A stretch of 8,064 bases of DNA from Pseudomonadota bacterium (GTDB lineage Bacteria > Pseudomonadota > Alphaproteobacteria > Rhizobiales > Rhizobiaceae), in contig JAEYRU010000209.1 of assembly GCA_023435335.1 (NCBI GenBank), positions 1 through 8,064 on the forward strand, written 5' to 3'. The notes beneath the pieces are model-generated. The model was given only the letters and a program-made list of their open reading frames with translations. It made no database searches and was not told the origin of the DNA. The translations under genes and the position numbers were made by a program. This document shows, in pieces, positions 7,471-8,064 of this stretch. Position 1 is the first letter of the stretch, and every line of letters begins with the position of its first letter.

Positions 7471-7823
7471 ATGGTCCACCGCCTCGTCCGGCCCGCGCAC
7501 CGCAAACATGCCCGAGACATGCGGACAGACTCCACCAAGGCCGAAAACCTCCTGTGGCAAACCCTGCGCAACAGGCAACTCGAAGGGCTGAAATTCAAGC
7601 GCCAGGTGCCGCTCGGAGACTATATCCTCGATTTCCTCTGCCTCGAGGCGCGCCTCATCGTGGAGGTCGATGGCGGGCAGCAGGGGAGTCGGCACGAGAC
7701 GCCGAGCGCGATGCCTACTTCGAAAGCCAGGGCTTCCGCACGCTGCGTTTCTGGAATGACGAGGTTGAGCGCAACATGGACGGCGTCTGCCTGGCGATTC
7801 TCCGTGAAGCCGGGAGGGGATAG
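7471..7823 (+). pseudogene. DUF559 (Vsr-like, PD-(D/E)XK) endonuclease domain protein, frameshifted
   Basis: DUF559 proteins are small predicted nucleases of the Vsr/PD-(D/E)XK fold. The first frame gives MVHRLVRPAHRKHARDMRTD then AENLLWQTLRNRQLEGLKFK (24-43), YILDF with Asp54 and LIVEVDGGQQ with Glu65. After GGGG at 7683-7686 the family sequence continues in the -1 frame as ESARDAERDAYFESQGFR and LRFWNDEVERN, ending at the TAG at 7821-7823. One more G would give an intact 117-residue protein, the normal family length. Unshifted translation runs to 7851 with an unrelated tail. The ATG at 7471 has AGAGAGGGG about 7 bases before it. The cause could be a real mutation, a sequencing error in the G run, or a -1 slip of tRNA-Gly on GGGG. 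The gene is bracketed by related palindromes. Confidence 0.85.
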
Positions 7824-7829
7824 CCCCTC
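7814..7829 (+). other. hairpin with the DUF559 stop codon in its loop
   Basis: GAGGGG (7814-7819) at the end of the reading frame pairs with CCCCTC (7824-7829). The loop ATAG contains the TAG stop codon. The right half is also the start of palindrome B and the inverted copy of the ribosome binding sequence at 7454-7467, so several pairings compete. Confidence 0.5.
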
Positions 7830-7919
7830 TCTTGCGATTTCTAGCGTTTAGCTCGCCTCACGGCCTTCGGCCTGCTCGCTAAGCCGCTGAAATCGCTTTC
7901 TCTCCCGCAAGGGGAGAGA
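7824..7919. repeat. imperfect palindrome B, downstream of the DUF559 ORF
   Basis: GCGATTTC-T-AGCG-TTTAGC (7834-7852) faces GCTAAGCCGCTGAAATCGC (7878-7896), its imperfect inverse. The centre is a tight GGCC-TTC-GGCC stem (7862-7872). At the far end CTCTCCC (7900-7906) pairs with GGGAGAG (7912-7918) around GCAAG. Its left arm is an inverted copy of the right arm of palindrome A: 7821-7852 against 7436-7467 agree at 26 of 32 positions, the 14 bases next to the gene being identical. It may also act as a terminator, though no T-run follows. Confidence 0.75.
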
Positions 7920-7937
7920 TAAGCGCCGCACCCTCCC

Positions 7938-7956
7938 TGTCAGCATCTGTCAGCAA
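7938..7956. repeat. short direct repeat CTGTCAGCA x2
   Basis: CTGTCAGCA occurs at 7938-7946 and 7948-7956, a 10-base period close to one helical turn, about 75-90 bases upstream of the next start codon. It could be a regulator binding pair or chance. Confidence 0.4.
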
Positions 7957-8030
7957 TCGTTCTCCAATTTCGATCCACACCCTTCCGCACCCGCGCGACA
8001 ATCCCCGCGCCTGGACGAAGGAGCACGGTC

Positions 8031-8064
8031 ATGGAAGGAAGCGTGGCGATCGAGACGAACCGGG
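8031..8064 (+). CDS. start of an unidentified gene, cut by the window edge
   Basis: An ATG at 8031 is preceded by AAGGAG with a 7-base spacer, a strong ribosome binding site, and the frame MEGSVAIETNR stays open to the window end. Only 11 residues are visible, too few to name a family. A location downstream of an acyl-CoA synthetase would suit a fatty-acid or acyl-CoA enzyme, but this is speculation, and the repeat unit lying between argues for a separate transcript. Confidence 0.6.
   Translation, partial: MEGSVAIETNR

Larger units (their letters stand above)
7381..7919. mobile_element. candidate palindrome-bracketed DUF559 unit
   Basis: Palindrome A, the DUF559 ORF and palindrome B form a symmetric 539-base block with related inverted ends that reach the reading frame itself. 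The stop codon TAG is part of the right repeat. This looks like a small unit inherited or moved as one piece, comparable in layout to REP palindromes bracketing their RAYT gene, but with a nuclease-fold protein. No convincing target-site duplication is seen at the outer edges, so mobility is inference. Confidence 0.4.

Noticed and set aside
7389..7823. The second DUF559 frame as an independent gene
   Set aside because: Its first part is antifamily sequence in the wrong frame; only the last 45 residues match DUF559, as the continuation of the gene starting at 7471.
7381..7919. CRISPR array
   Set aside because: Repeats are inverted, only four diverged arms, and there are no regularly spaced unique spacers.

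Overview
The window is GC-rich (about two thirds G+C by eye), densely coded chromosomal DNA. It most likely comes from an alphaproteobacterium, probably of the Rhizobiales/Hyphomicrobiales. The support is the translational coupling of purE and purK with a small YdcH-type (DUF465) gene just upstream, a second DUF465 gene, a YqaA-dsbB pair, and dispersed palindromic repeats of the kind common in that group. The genus cannot be fixed from the sequence alone.

Left part (1-2408): purK and purE lie on the minus strand as an operon that overlaps by one base (de novo purine synthesis, AIR to CAIR). A 67-residue DUF465 protein is encoded upstream on the same strand. A 256-base AT-richer spacer separates it from a second, divergent DUF465 gene of 59 residues on the plus strand. 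Each of the two divergent leaders contains a strong hairpin.

Middle part (2409-5135): a GC-rich hairpin region ends the second DUF465 gene and faces the 3' end of dsbB. On the minus strand a YqaA-type inner-membrane protein and DsbB form a two-gene unit with a 12-base gap. A divergent plus-strand gene encodes a metallo-beta-lactamase-fold hydrolase with a Tat signal peptide, so it should act outside the cytoplasm. It converges on a minus-strand DUF302 gene.

Right part (5329-7179): a good sigma70-type promoter drives tRNA-Leu(CAA). A near-perfect 20-base palindrome sits in the tRNA leader. The tRNA is followed after 71 bases by a 545-residue acyl-CoA synthetase (AMP-forming) of the medium-chain type, with no obvious promoter or terminator in between.

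Right end (7180-8064): repeat-rich intergenic DNA comes first, then a DUF559 (Vsr-like/PD-(D/E)XK) small nuclease gene broken by a one-base deficit in a G run. This ORF is bracketed by two large related imperfect palindromes in inverted orientation. The repeat arms touching the ORF match at 26 of 32 bases, with 14 perfect bases next to the gene, and they contain its ribosome binding site and its stop codon. This nuclease-plus-palindromes unit is the most unusual structure in the window. The last 34 bases are the start of another plus-strand gene with a good ribosome binding site.
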